DNA of 64,000 bases from contig NW_026893634.1 in the NCBI RefSeq assembly GCF_032452875.1, forward strand, positions 124,001-188,000. Reading direction: 5' to 3'. Both the position numbers and the translations under genes were made by a program. Below, in pieces: positions 25,196 through 39,220 of this stretch. Under the pieces are notes generated by a model. It was not told the DNA's origin. It worked only from the letters and a program-made list of their open reading frames with translations, and made no database searches. The DNA comes from Bos javanicus. Taxonomy: Eukaryota > Chordata > Mammalia > Artiodactyla > Bovidae. Each line of letters opens with the position of its first letter. Position 1 is the stretch's first letter.

Positions 25196-26293
25196 GATCA
25201 GTGCATGATCAGTCACATGATCAGCGCCATTAAGTCACGTGATCACTACATGATAGTCATGTGATCAGTCCATGCTCAGTCACGGTATCAGTGCATGATC
25301 AGCCACGTGATCAGTGCATGATCAGCCACGTGATCAGTGCATGATCAGCCACGTGATCAGTGCATGATCAGTCACGTGATCAGTGCATGATCAGTGCATC
25401 AGTGCATGATCAGTGATGTGCATGATCACCATCAGTGCATGATAGTCACGTGATCAGTCATGATCAGTCACGTGATCAGTGCATGATCAGCCACGTGATC
25501 AGTGCATGATAGCCACGTGATCAGTGCATGATCAGTCACGTGATCAGTGCATGATCAGTCACGTGATCAGTGCATGATAGCCACGTGATCAGTGCATGAT
25601 CAGCCACGTGATCAGTGCATGATAGCCACGTGATCAGTGCATGATCAGTCACGTGATCAGTGTGATCAGCCACGTGATCAGTGCATGATGAGCCACGTGA
25701 TCAGTGCATGATCAATTACGTGATCAGTGCATGATCAGTCACGTGACCAGTACATGGTTGCTACGTGATCGTGCATGATCAGCCACGTGATCAGTGCATG
25801 ATCAGTCACGTGATCAGTGCATGATCAGTCACGTGATCAGTGCATGATCATTTACGTGATCTGTGCATGATCAGTCACGTGACCAGTATATGGTAGCTAC
25901 GTGATCATTCCATGACGAGCCACGTGAGCAGTGCATGATAGCCACGTGATGTGTGCATGATGAGTTACGTGAGCAGAGTATGATCAGCCACGTGATCAGT
26001 GCATGAGTGCCACGTGATCAGTGCATGATATGTCACGTGACAGGTGTGTGATCAGCCACGTGAACAGTGCATGTTCAGCCACGTGATCAGTGCATGATAG
26101 CCACGTGATCAGTGCATGATCAGTTACGTGAGCAGTGTATGATCAGCCACGTGATCAGTGCATGGTCAGACACGTGAACAGTGTATGATCAGCCACGTGA
26201 TCAGTGCATGATATCCAAGTGATCAGTGCATGATCATCACGTGATCAGTGTATGATCAGCCACGTGAACAGTGCATGCTCAGTCACGTGATCA
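25196..26293 (+). repeat. Array interval 15 (scrambled, partial D)
   Basis: J, no T. Scrambled short monomers lie at about 25388-25470. The right part of block D runs from about 25650 to the next island. Confidence 0.88.
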
Positions 26294-26562
26294 GGGCCTG
26301 CTGAGCTGCGTGATTACTGTCTGCTCATCTGCTTGACAATTGCCAGCTGAGCTGCACGATTCCTGCCTGTCATCTGCTTGACAATTGCCAGCTGTGCTGC
26401 GTAATTCCTGCCTGCTCAGCTGCTTGATTATTGCCAGCTGAGCAGCATGATTCCTCACAGCTGAGTTCCATGATTATTGCCTGCTGACTGTTTGATTCGT
26501 GCCTACTCAGCTCTTTGTTTATTGCCTCCAGAGGCACATGATCAGTGTATGATAGCAAACAT
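26294..26562 (+). repeat. Island 16 (type B)
   Basis: GATCAGGG, CAGCTGAG, ATCAGTGC. Confidence 0.95.
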
Positions 26563-27726
26563 GATCAGTGCATGATCAGTCACATGATCAGCGCCATTAA
26601 GTCACGTGATCACTACATGATAGTCATGTGATCAGTCCATGCTCAGTCACGGTATCAGTGCATGATCAGCCACGTGATCAGTGCATGATCAGCCAGGTGA
26701 TCAGTTCATGATAGCCATGTGATCAGTGCATGATTTGTCACGTGATCAGTGCATGATCAGGCAGGTGATCAGTGCATGATCAGTCACGTGATCAGTGCAT
26801 GATCAGTCACGTGATCAGTGCATGATCAGTCACGTGATCAGTGCATGATCAGCCACGTGATCAGTGCATGATCAGCCACGTGATCAGTGCATGATCAGTC
26901 ACGTGATCAGTGCATGATCAGTCACGTGACCAGTACATGGTAGCTACGTGATCATTGCATGATCAGCCACGTGAGCAGTGCATGATAGCCACGTGATCAG
27001 TGCATGATCAGTCACGTGATCAGTGCATGATCAGCCACGTGATCAGTGCATGATCAGTCACGTGATCAGTGCATGATCAATTACGTGATCAGTGCATGAT
27101 CAGTCACGTGATCAGTACATGGTAGCTACGTGATCATTGCATGATCAGCCACGTGATCAGTGCATGATAGCCACGTGATCAGTGCATGATCAGTCACATG
27201 ATCAGTGCATGATCATCCACGTGATCAGTGCATGATCAGTCACGTGATCAGTGCATGATATAGACGTGATCAGTGCATGATCAGTCACGTGATCAGTGCA
27301 TGATCAGCCACGTGATCAGTGCATGATAGCCAGTGATGAGTGCATGATAGCCAGTGATCAGTGCATGATCAGTCACGTGATCAGTGCATGATCAGCCACG
27401 TGATCAGTGCATGATAGCCACGTGATCAGTGCATGATCAGCCACGTGATCAGTGCATGATCAGTCACGTGATCAGTGCATGATCAGCCACGTGATCAGTG
27501 CATGATCAGCCACGTGATCAGTGCATGATCAGCCACGTGATCAGTGCATGATCAGTTACGTGAGCAGTGTATGATCAGCCACGTGATCAGTGCATGGTCA
27601 GACACGTGAACAGTGTATGATCAGCCACGTGATCAGTGCATGATAGCCACGTGATCAGTGCATGATCAGTCACGTGATCAGTGTATGATCAGCCACGTGA
27701 ACAGTGCATGCTCAGTCACGTGATCT
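26563..27726 (+). repeat. Array interval 16 (B arm plus 4 monomers)
   Basis: P1/P2 at 26936/27118, K at 27328, then the same four extra monomers as interval 12. Both intervals are 1164 bp. Confidence 0.9.
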
Positions 27727-27995
27727 GGGCCTGCTGAGCTGCGTGATTACTGTCTGCTCATCTGCTTGACAATTGCCAGCTGAGCTGCACGATTCCTGCC
27801 TGTCATCTGCTTGACAATTATCAGCTGTGCTGCGTAATTCCTGCCTGCTCAGCTGCTTGATTATTGCCAGCTGAGCAGCATGATTCCTCACACCTGAGTT
27901 CCATGATTATTGCCTGCTGACTGTTTGATTCGTGCCTACTCAGCTCTTTGTTTATTGCCTCCAGAGGCACATGATCAGTGTATGATAGCAAACAT
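27727..27995 (+). repeat. Island 17 (type A, TATCAG variant)
   Basis: GATCTGGG, TATCAGCTG, CACCTGAG, ATCAGCGC. Confidence 0.95.
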
Positions 27996-28882
27996 GATCA
28001 GCGCATGATCAGTCACATGATCAGCGCCATTAAGTCACGTGATCACTACATGATAGTCATGTGATCAGTCCATGCTCAGTCACGGTATCAGTGCATGATC
28101 AGCCACGTGATCAGTGCATGATCAGCCACGTGATCAGTGCATGATAGCCACGTGATCAGTGCATGATCAGTCACGTGATCAGTGCATGATCAGGCACGTG
28201 ATCAGTGCATGATCAGCCACGTGATCAGTGCATGATAGCCACGTGATCAGTGCATGATCAGTCACCTGATGGGTGTATGATCAGTCACGTGACCAGTACA
28301 TGGTAGCTACATGATCATTGCATGATCAGCCACGTGAGTAGTGCATGATAGCCACGTGATCAGTGCATGATCAGTCACGTGATCAGTGCATGATCAGTCA
28401 CGTGAACAGTGCATGATCAGTCACGTGATCAGTGCATGATCAATTACGTGATCAGTGCATGATCAGTCACGTGACCAGTACATGGTAGCTACGTGATCAT
28501 TGCATGATCAGCCACGTGATCAGTGCATGATAGCCACGTGATCAGTGCATGATCAGTCACATGATCAGTGTATGATCATCCGTGATCAGTGCATGATCAG
28601 TCATGTGATCAGTGCATGATATAGACGTGATCAGTGCATGATCAGTCACGTGATCAGTGCATGATCAGCCACGTGATCAGTGCATGATAGCCAGTGATCA
28701 GTGCATGATAGCCAGTGATCAGTGCATGATCAGTCACGTGATCAGTGCATGATCAGCCACGTGATCAGTGCATGATCAGCCACGTGATCAGTGCATGATC
28801 AGCCACGTGATCAGTGCATGATCAGTCACGTGATCAGTGTATGATCAGCCACGTGAACAGTGCATGCTCAGTCACGTGATCA
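27996..28882 (+). repeat. Array interval 17
   Basis: J, T at 28263, K at 28689, only about 194 bp before the next island because the usual GGTCAGACACG group is missing. Confidence 0.9.
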
Positions 28883-29151
28883 GGGCCTGCTGAGCTGCGT
28901 GATTACTGTCTGCTCATCTGCTTGACAATTGCCAGCTGAGCTGCACGATTCCTGCCTGTCATCTGCTTGACAATTGCCAGCTGTGCTGCGTAATTCCTGC
29001 CTGCTCAGCTGCTTGATTATTGCCAGCTGAGCAGCATGATTCCTCACACCTGAGTTCCATGATTATTGCCTGCTGACTGTTTGATTCGTGCCTACTCAGC
29101 TCTTTGTTTATTGCCTCCAGAGGCACATGATCAGTGTATGATAGCAAACAT
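28883..29151 (+). repeat. Island 18 (hybrid)
   Basis: Type B entry GATCAGGG with type A CACCTGAG and exit ATCAGCGC. Confidence 0.93.
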
Positions 29152-31009
29152 GATCAGCGCATGATCAGTCACATGATCAGCGCCATTAAGTCACGTGATC
29201 ACTACATGATAGTCATGTGATCAGTCCATGCTCAGTCACGGTATCAGTGCATGATCAGCCACGTGATCAGTGCATGATCTGTCACATGATCAGTGTATGA
29301 TCATCCACGTGATCAGTGCATGGGCAGTCATGTGATCAGTGCATGATATAGACGTGATCAGTGCATGATCAGTCACGTGATCAGTGCATGATAGCCACGT
29401 GATCAGTGCATGATCAGTCACCTGATGGGTGTATGATCATTCACGTGACCTGTACATGGTAGCTACATGATCATTGCATGATCAGCCACGTGAGTAGTGC
29501 ATGATAGCCACGTGATCAGTGCATGATCAGTCACGTGATCAGTGCATGATCAGTCACGTGATCAGTGCATGATCAGCCACGTGATCAGTGCATGATCAGC
29601 CACGTGATCAGTGCATGATAGCCACGTGATCAGTGCATGATCAGTCACGTGATCAGTGCATGATCAGTCACGTGATCAGTGCATGATCAGCCACGTGATC
29701 AGTGCATGATAGCCACGTGATCAGTGCATGATCAGTCACGTGATCAGTGCATGATCAGTCACGTGACCAGTACATGGTAGCTACGTGATCAGTGCATGAT
29801 CAGCCACGTGATCAGTGCATGATAGCCACGTGATCAGTGCATGATCAGTCACGTGATCAGTGCATGATCAGTCACGTGATCAGTGCATGATCAGCACGTG
29901 ATCAGTGCATGATCAGCCACGTGATCAGTGCATGATAGCCACGTGATCAGTGCATGATCAGTCACGTGATCAGTGCATGATCAGTCACGTGATCAGTGCA
30001 TGATCAGCCACGTGATCAGTGCATGATCAGCCACGTGATCAGTGCATGATCAATTACGTGATCAGTGCATGATCAGTCACGTGATCAGTGCATGGTAGCT
30101 ACGTGATCATGCATGATCAGCCACGTGATCAGTGCATGATAGCCACGTGATCAGTGCATGATCAGTCACGTGATCAGTGCATGATCAGTCACGTGATCAG
30201 TGCATGATCAGTCACGTGATCAGTGCATGATCAATTACGTGATCAGTGCATGATCAGTCACGTGATCAGTGCATGGTAGCTACGTGATCATTGCATGATC
30301 AGCCACGTGATCAGTGCATGATAGCCACGTGATCAGTGCATGATAGCCACGTGATCAGTGCATGATCAGTCATGTGATAGTGTGTGATCAGCCACGTGAT
30401 CAGTGCATGATATCCACGTGATCAGTGCATGATAGCCACGTGATCAGTGCATGATAGCCACGTGATCAGTGCATGATCAGTCACGTGATCATGTGTGATC
30501 AGCCACGTGATCAGTGCATGATGAGCCACGTGATCAGTGCATGATCAATTACGTGATCAGTGCATGATCAGTCACGTGACCAGTACATGGTTGCTACGTG
30601 ATCGTTGCATGATCAGCCACGTGAGCAGTGCATGATAGCCACGTGATCAGTGCATGATCAGTCACGTGATCAGTGCATGATCAGTCACGTGATCAGTGCA
30701 TGATCATTTACGTGATCAGTGCATGATCAGTCACGTGACCAGTATATGGTAGCTACGTGATCATTGCATGACAGCCACGTGATCAGTGCATGATAGCCAC
30801 GTGATCAGTGCATGATCAGTTACGTGAGCAGTGTATGATCAGCCACGTGATCAGTGCATGATGCCACGTGATCAGTGCATGATAGTCACGTGACAGTGTA
30901 TGATCAGCCACGTGATCAGTGCATGATAGCCACGTGATCAGTGCATGATCAGTCACGTGATCAGTGTATGATCAGCCACGTGAACAGTGCATGCTCAGTC
31001 ACGTGATCA
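29152..31009 (+). repeat. Array interval 18 (long A arm, short D)
   Basis: J, GGGCAGTCATG near 29324, T at 29419, block D from 30371 shortened to 639 bp. Several D-specific bases here have become standard. Confidence 0.9.
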
Positions 31010-31278
31010 GGGCCTGCTGAGCTGCGTGATTACTGTCTGCTCATCTGCTTGACAATTGCCAGCTGAGCTGCACGATTCCTGCCTGTCATCTGCTTGACAA
31101 TTGCCAGCTGTGCTGCGTAATTCCTGCCTGCTCAGCTGCTTGATTATTGCCAGCTGAGCAGCATGATTCCTCACACCTGAGTTCCATGATTATTGCCTGC
31201 TGACTGTTTGATTCGTGCCTACTCAGCTCTTTGTTTATTGCCTCCAGAGGCACATGATCAGTGTATGATAGCAAACAT
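31010..31278 (+). repeat. Island 19 (hybrid)
   Basis: GATCAGGG entry with CACCTGAG and ATCAGCGC exit. Confidence 0.93.
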
Positions 31279-33142
31279 GATCAGCGCATGATCAGTCACA
31301 TGATCAGCGCCATTAAGTCACGTGATCACTACATGATAGTCATGTGATCAGTCCATGCTCAGTCACGGTATCAGTGCATGATCAGCCACGTGATCAGTGC
31401 ATGATCAGCCACGTGATCAGTTCATGATAGCTATGTGATCAGTGCATGATCAGTCACGTGATCAGTGCATGATCAGGCAGGTGATCAGTGCATGATCAGT
31501 CACGTGATCAGTGCATGATCAGTCACGTGATCAGTGCATGATAGCCACGTGATCAGTGCATGATCAGTCACGTGATCAGTGCATGATCAGCCACGTGATC
31601 AGTGCATGATCAGTCACGTGATCAGTGCATGATCAGCACGTGATCAGTGCATGATCAGCCACGTGATCAGTGCATGATCAGCCACGTGATCAGTGCATGA
31701 TCAGTCACGTGATCAGTGCATGATCAGTCACGTGATCAGTGCATGATAGCTAGTGATCAGTGCATGATCAGCCACGTGATCAGTGCATGATAGCCACGTG
31801 ATCAGTGCATGATCAGTCACGTGATCAGTGCATGATCAGTCACGTGATCAGTGCATGATCAGTCACGTGATCAGTGCATGATCAATTACGTGATCAGTGC
31901 ATGATCAGTCACGTGATCAGTACATGGTAGCTACGTGATCATTGCATGATCAGCCACGTGATCAGTGCATGATAGCCACGTGATCAGTGCATGATCAGTC
32001 ACATGATCAGTGCATGATCATCCACGTGATCAGTGCATGATCAGTCACGTGATCAGTGCATGATATAGACGTGATCAGTGCATGATCAGTCACGTGATCA
32101 GTGCATGATCAGCCACGTGATCAGTGCATGATAGCCAGTGATCAGTGCATGATAGCCAGTGATCAGTGCATGATCAGTCACGTGATCAGTGCATGATCAG
32201 CCACGTGATCAGTGCATGATAGCCACGTGATCAGTGCATGATCAGCCACGTGATCAGTGCATGATCAGTCACGTGATCAGTGCATGATCAGCCACGTGAT
32301 CAGTGCATGATCAGTCACGTGATCAGTGCATGATCAGCCACGTGATCAGTGCATGATAGCCACGTGATCAGTGCATGATCAGTCACGTGATCAGTGCATG
32401 ATCAGCCACGTGATCAGTGCATGATAGCCACGTGATCAGTGCATGATCAGTCACGTGATCAGTGCATGATCAGCCACGTGATCAGTGCATGATCAGTCAC
32501 GTGATCAGTGCATGATATAGACGTGATCAGTGCATGATCAGTCACGTGATCAGTGCATGATCAGCCACGTGATCAGTGCATGATAGCCACGTGATCAGTG
32601 CATGATCAGTCACGTGATCAGTGCATGATCAGTCACGTGATCAGTGCATGATCAGCCACGTGATCAGTGCATGATAGCCACGTGATCAGTGCATGATCAG
32701 TCACGTGATCAGTGCATGATCAGTCACGTGATCAGTGCATGATCATCCACGTGATCAGTGCATGATCAGTCATGTGATCAGTGCATGATATAGACGTGAT
32801 CAGTGCATGATCAGTCACGTGATCAGTGCATGATCAGCCACGTGATCAGTGCATGATAGCCAGTGATCAGTGCATGATAGCCAGTGATCAGTGCATGATC
32901 AGTCACGTGATCAGTGCATGATCAGCCACGTGATCAGTGCATGATAGCCACGTGATCAGTGCATGATCAGCCACGTGATCAGTGCATGATCAGTCACGTG
33001 ATCAGTGCATGATCAGCCACGTGATCAGTGCATGATCAGCCACGTGATCAGTGCATGATCAGCCACGTGATCAGTGCATGATCAGTCACGTGATCAGTGT
33101 ATGATCAGCCACGTGAACAGTGCATGCTCAGTCACGTGATCA
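31279..33142 (+). repeat. Array interval 19 (expanded B-like arm)
   Basis: GATAGCTATG and CAGGCAGG monomers as in B arms, no T. GATATAGACG occurs three times (near 32063, 32514, 32787) and K twice (near 32131 and 32852), so the right part of the arm appears duplicated at a spacing of about 0.72 kb. Confidence 0.88.
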
Positions 33143-33411
33143 GGGCCTGCTGAGCTGCGTGATTACTGTCTGCTCATCTGCTTGACAATTGCCAGCTGAG
33201 CTGCACGATTCCTGCCTGTCATCTGCTTGACAATTGCCAGCTGTGCTGCGTAATTCCTGCCTGCTCAGCTGCTTGATTATTGCCAGCTGAGCAGCATGAT
33301 TCCTCACACCTGAGTTCCATGATTATTGCCTGCTGACTGTTTGATTCGTGCCTACTCAGCTCTTTGTTTATTGCCTCCAGAGGCACATGATCAGTGTATG
33401 ATAGCAAACAT
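33143..33411 (+). repeat. Island 20 (hybrid)
   Basis: GATCAGGG, CACCTGAG, ATCAGTGC exit. Confidence 0.93.
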
Positions 33412-34322
33412 GATCAGTGCATGATCAGTCACATGATCAGCGCCATTAAGTCACGTGATCACTACATGATAGTCATGTGATCAGTCCATGCTCAGTCACG
33501 GTATCAGTGCATGATCAGCCACGTGATCAGTGCATGATCAGCCACGTGATCAGTTCATGATAGCTACGTGATCAGTCATGATTTGTCACGTGATCAGTGC
33601 ATGACCAGGCACGTGATCAGTGCATGATCAGCCACGTGATCAGTGCATGATAGCCACGTGATCAGTGCATGATCAGTCACCTGATGGGTGTATGATCAGT
33701 CACGTGACCAGTACATGGTAGCTACATGATCATTGCATGATCAGCCACGTGAGTAGTGCATGATAGCCACGTGATCAGTGCATGATCAGTCACGTGATCA
33801 GTGCATGATCAGTCACGTGATCAGTGCATGATCAGTCACGTGATCAGTGCATGATCAGCCACGTGATCAGTGCATGATCAGTCACATGATCAGTGCATGA
33901 TCATCCACGTGATCAGTGCATGATCAGTCATGTGATCAGTGCATGATATAGACGTGATCAGTGCATGATCAGTCACGTGATCAGTGTATGATCAGCCACG
34001 TGATCAGTGCATGATAGCCAGTTAATGAGTGCATGATAGCCAGTGATCAGTGCATGATCAGTCACGTGATCAGTGTATGATCAGCCACGTGATCAGTGCA
34101 TGATAGCCACTGATCAGTGCATGATCAGCCACGTGATCAGTGCATGATCAGTTACGTGAGCAGTGTATGATCAGCCACGTGATCAGTGCATGGTCAGACA
34201 CGTGAACAGTGTATGATCAGCCACGTGATCAGTGCATGATAGCCACGTGATCAGTGCATGATCAGTCACGTGATCAGTGTATGATCAGCCACGTGAACAG
34301 TGCATGCTCAGTCACGTGATCT
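33412..34322 (+). repeat. Array interval 20 (short A arm)
   Basis: J, T at 33678 (267 bp, one short monomer CAGTCATGATTTG before it), K at 34016 in the CCAGTTAATGAG form. Confidence 0.9.
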
Positions 34323-34591
34323 GGGCCTGCTGAGCTGCGTGATTACTGTCTGCTCATCTGCTTGACAATTGCCAGCTGAGCTGCACGATTCCTGCCTGTC
34401 ATCTGCTTGACAATTATCAGCTGTGCTGCGTAATTCCTGCCTGCTCAGCTGCTTGATTATTGCCAGCTGAGCAGCATGATTCCTCACACCTGAGTTCCAT
34501 GATTATTGCCTGCTGACTGTTTGATTCGTGCCTACTCAGCTCTTTGTTTATTGCCTCCAGAGGCACATGATCAGTGTATGATAGCAAACAT
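34323..34591 (+). repeat. Island 21 (type A, TATCAG variant)
   Basis: GATCTGGG, TATCAGCTG, CACCTGAG, ATCAGCGC. Confidence 0.95.
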
Positions 34592-35656
34592 GATCAGCGC
34601 ATGATCAGTCACATGATCAGCGCCATTAAGTCACGTGATCACTACATGATAGTCATGTGATCAGTCCATGCTCAGTCACGGTATCAGTGCATGATCAGCC
34701 ACGTGATCAGTGCATGATCAGCCAGGTGATCAGTTCATGATAGCTATGTGATCAGTGCATGATTTGTCACGTGATCAGTGCATGACCAGGCAGGTGATCA
34801 GTGCATGATCAGCCACGTGATCAGTGCATGATAGCCACGTGATCAGTGCATGATCAGTCACCTGATGGGTGTATGATCAGTCACGTGACCAGTACATGGT
34901 AGCTACATGATCATTGCATGATCAGCCACGTGAGTAGTGCATGATAGCCACGTGATCAGTGCATGATCAGTCACGTGATCAGTGCATGATCACTCACGTG
35001 AACAGTGCATGATAAGTCACGTGATCAGTGCATGATCAGCCACGTGATCAGTGCATGATCACTCACGTGACCAGTACATGGTAGCTACGTGATCATTGCA
35101 TGATCAGCCACGTGATCAGTGCATGATAGCCACGTGATCAGTGCATGATCAGTCACATGATCAGTGTATGATCATCCACGTGATCAGTGCATGGGCAGTC
35201 ATGTGATCAGTGCATGATATAGACGTGATCAGTGCATGATCAGTCACGTGATCAGTGTATGATCAGCCACGTGATCAGTGCATGATAGCCAGTTAATGAG
35301 TGCATGAGATGATCAGTGCATGATCAGTCACGTGATCAGTGCATGATCAGCCACGTGATCAGTGCATGATAGCCACTGATCAGTGCATGATCAGCCACGT
35401 GATCAGTGCATGATCAGTTACGTGAGCAGTGCATGATCAGCCACGTGATCAGTGCATGATCAGACACGTGATCAGTGCATGATCAGCCACGTGATCAGTG
35501 CATGATAGCCACGTGATCAGTGCATGATCAGTTACGTGATCAGTGTATGATCAGCCACGTGATCAGTGCATGATAGCCACGTGATCAGTGCATGATCAGT
35601 CACGTGATCAGTGTATGATCAGCCACGTGAACAGTGCATGCTCAGTCACGTGATCT
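34592..35656 (+). repeat. Array interval 21
   Basis: J, T at 34859, K near 35287 with a damaged second monomer (GTGCATGAGATGATCAG), then a lengthened pre-island run of about 370 bp. Confidence 0.9.
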
Positions 35657-35925
35657 GGGCCTGCTGAGCTGCGTGATTACTGTCTGCTCATCTGCTTGAC
35701 AATTGCCAGCTGAGCTGCACGATTCCTGCCTGTCATCTGCTTGACAATTATCAGCTGTGCTGCGTAATTCCTGCCTGCTCAGCTGCTTGATTATTGCCAG
35801 CTGAGCAGCATGATTCCTCACACCTGAGTTCCATGATTATTGCCTGCTGACTGTTTGATTCGTGCCTACTCAGCTCTTTGTTTATTGCCTCCAGAGGCAC
35901 ATGATCAGTGTATGATAGCAAACAT
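35657..35925 (+). repeat. Island 22 (type A, TATCAG variant)
   Basis: GATCTGGG, TATCAGCTG, CACCTGAG, ATCAGCGC. Confidence 0.95.
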
Positions 35926-37380
35926 GATCAGCGCATGATCAGTCACATGATCAGCGCCATTAAGTCACGTGATCACTACATGATAGTCATGTGATCAGTC
36001 CATGCTCAGTCACGGTATCAGTGCATGATCAGCCACGTGATCAGTGCATGATCAGCCAGGTGATCAGTTCATGATAGCTACGTGATCAGTGCATGATTTG
36101 TCACGTGATCTGTGCATGACCAGGCAGGTGATCAGTGCATGATCAGCCACGTGATCAGTGCATGATAGCCACGTGATCAGTGCATGATCAGTCACCTGAT
36201 GGGTGTATGATCAGTCACGTGACCAGTACATGGTAGCTACATGATCATTGCATGATCAGCCACGTGAGTAGTGCATGATAGCCACGTGATCAGTGCATGA
36301 TCAGTCACGTGATCAGTGCATGATCAGTCACGTGATCAGTGCATGATCAGTCACGTGATCAGTGCATGATCAGCCACGTGATCAGTGCATGATCAGTCAC
36401 GTGATCAGTGCATGATCAGCCACGTGATCAGTGCATGATCAGTCACGTGATCAGTGCATGATATACGTGATCAGTGCATGATCAGTCACGTGATCAGTGC
36501 ATGATAGCCACGTGATCAGTGCATGATCAGTCACGTGATCAGTGCATGATCAGTCACGTGATCAGTGCATGATCAGTCACGTGATCAGTGCATGATCAGC
36601 CACGTGATCAGTGCATGATAGCCACGTGATCAGTGCATGATCAGTCACGTGATCAGTGCATGATCAGTCACGTGATCAGTGCATGATCAGCCACGTGATC
36701 AGTGCATGATCAGCCACGTGATCAGTGCATGATCAGCCACGTGATCAGTGCATGATCAGTCACGTGATCAGTGCATGATCACCACGTGATCAGTGCATGA
36801 TCAGTCACGTGATCAGTGCATGATCAATTACGTGATCAGTGCATGATCAGTCACGTGACCAGTACATGGTAGCTACGTGATCATTGCATGATCAGCCACG
36901 TGAGCAGTGCATGATAGCCACGTGATCAGTGCATGATCAGTCACGTGATCAGTGTATGATCATCCACGTGATCAGTGCATGATCAGTCACGTGATCAGTG
37001 CATGATATAGACGTGATCAGTGCATGATCAGTCACGTGATCAGTGCATGATCAGCCACGTGATCAGTGCATGATAGCCAGTGATGAGTGCATGATAGCCA
37101 GTGATCAGTGCATGATCAGTCACGTGATCAGTGTATGATCAGCCACGTGATCAGTGCATGATAGCCACTGATCAGTGCATGATCAGCCACGTGATCAGTG
37201 CATGATCAGTTACGTGAGCAGTGTATGATCAGCCACGTGATCAGTGCATGGTCAGACACGTGAACAGTGTATGATCAGCCACGTGATCAGTGCATGATAG
37301 CCACGTGATCAGTGCATGATCAGTCACGTGATCAGTGTATGATCAGCCACGTGAACAGTGCATGCTCAGTCACGTGATCA
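35926..37380 (+). repeat. Array interval 22
   Basis: J, T at 36193, near-standard monomers at about 36270-36830, one GGTAGCTAC mark near 36866, K at 37075. Confidence 0.9.
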
Positions 37381-37649
37381 GGGCCTGCTGAGCTGCGTGA
37401 TTACTGTCTGCTCATCTGCTTGACAATTGCCAGCTGAGCTGCACGATTCCTGCCTGTCATCTGCTTGACAATTGCCAGCTGTGCTGCGTAATTCCTGCCT
37501 GCTCAGCTGCTTGATTATTGCCAGCTGAGCAGCATGATTCCTCACACCTGAGTTCCATGATTATTGCCTGCTGACTGTTTGATTCGTGCCTACTCAGCTC
37601 TTTGTTTATTGCCTCCAGAGGCACATGATCAGTGTATGATAGCAAACAT
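37381..37649 (+). repeat. Island 23 (hybrid)
   Basis: GATCAGGG, CACCTGAG, ATCAGCGC. Confidence 0.93.
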
Positions 37650-38401
37650 GATCAGCGCATGATCAGTCACATGATCAGCGCCATTAAGTCACGTGATCAC
37701 TACATGATAGTCATGTGATCAGTCCATGCTCAGTCACGGTATCAGTGCATGATCAGCCACGTGATCAGTGCATGATCAGTCACATGATCAGTGTATGATC
37801 ATCCACGTGATCAGTGCATGATCAGTCATGTGATCAGTGCATGATATAGACGTGATCAGTGCATGATCAGTCACGTGATCAGTGCATGATAGCCACGTGA
37901 TCAGTGCATGATCAGTCACCTGATGGGTGTATGATCAGTCACGTGACCTGTACATGGTAGCTACATGATCATTGCATGATCAGCCACGTGAGTAGTGCAT
38001 GATAGCCACGTGATCAGTGCATGATCAGTCACGTGATCAGTGCATGATCAGTCACGTGATCAGTGCATGATCAGCCACGTGATCAGTGCATGATCAGCCA
38101 CGTGATCAGTGCATGATAGCCACGTGATCAGTGCATGATCAGTCACGTGATCAGTGCATGATCAGTCACGTGATCAGTGCATGATCAGCCACGTGATCAG
38201 TGCATGATAGCCATGATCAGTGCATGATCAGTCACGTGATCAGTGCATGATCAGTCACGTGATCAGTGCATGGTAGCTACGTGATCAGTGCATGATCAGC
38301 CACGTGATCAGTGCATGATAGCCACGTGATCAGTGCATGATCAGTCACGTGATCAGTGCATGATCAGCCACGTGAACAGTGCATGATCAGTCACGTGATC
38401 A
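37650..38401 (+). repeat. Array interval 23 (contracted)
   Basis: J, GATATAGACG near 37842, T at 37917, then near-standard monomers straight to the next island. Neither K nor D is present, and the usual pre-island CATGCTCAG is CATGATCAG. Confidence 0.9.
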
Positions 38402-38669
38402 GGCCTGCTGAGCTGCGTGATTACTGTCTGCTCATCTGCTTGACAATTGCCAGCTGAGCTGCACGATTCCTGCCTGTCATCTGCTTGACAATTGACAGCT
38501 GTGCTGCGTAATTCCTGCCTGCTCAGCTGCTTGATTATTGCCAGCTGAGCAGCATGATTCCTCACAGCTGAGTTCCATGATTATTGCCTGCTGACTGTAT
38601 GATTCGTGCCTACTCAGCTCTTTGTTTATTGCCTCCAGAGGCACATGATCAGTGTATGATAGCAAACAT
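38402..38669 (+). repeat. Island 24 (type B, 1-bp shorter entry)
   Basis: Entry GATCAGGCC lacks one G. GACAGCTG, CAGCTGAG, GACTGTATGA and exit ATCAGTGC. Confidence 0.95.
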
Positions 38670-39220
38670 GATCAGTGCATGATCAGTCACATGATCAGTG
38701 CATTAAGTCACGTGATCAGTGCATGATAGTCATGTGATCAGTCATGATCAGTCACGGTATCAGTGCATGATCAGCCACGTGATCAGTGCATGATCAGCCA
38801 CGTGATCAGTGCATGATAGCTATGTGATCAGTGCATGATCAGTCACGTGATCAGTGCATGATCAGGCACGTGATCAGTGCATGATCAGTCACGTGATCAG
38901 TGCATGATCAGCCACGTGATCAGTGCATGATCAGTCACGTGATCAGTGCATGATCAGCCACGTGATCAGTGCATGATCAGCCACGTGATCAGTGCATGAT
39001 CAGCCACGTGATCAGTGCATGATCAGCCACGTGATCAGTGCATGATCAGCCACGTGATCAGTGCATGATCAGCCACGTGATCAGTGCATGATCAGTCACG
39101 TGATCAGTGTATGATCAGCCACGTGATCAGTGCATGATAGCCACGTGATCAGTGCATGATCAGTCACGTGATCAGTGTATGATCAGCCACGTGAACAGTG
39201 CATGCTCAGTCACGTGATCA
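38670..39220 (+). repeat. Array interval 24 (contracted, standardised J)
   Basis: Only 551 bp. J reads GTGCATTAAG and lacks CACTACATG and CCATGCTC, so several J-specific bases match the standard monomer. No T, P, K or D. Confidence 0.9.

Noticed and set aside
38353..38565. A 70-codon minus-strand frame overlapping island 24
   Set aside because: It starts in a standard monomer and reads an alternative frame of the island, created by the 1-bp shorter entry; nothing supports a gene.
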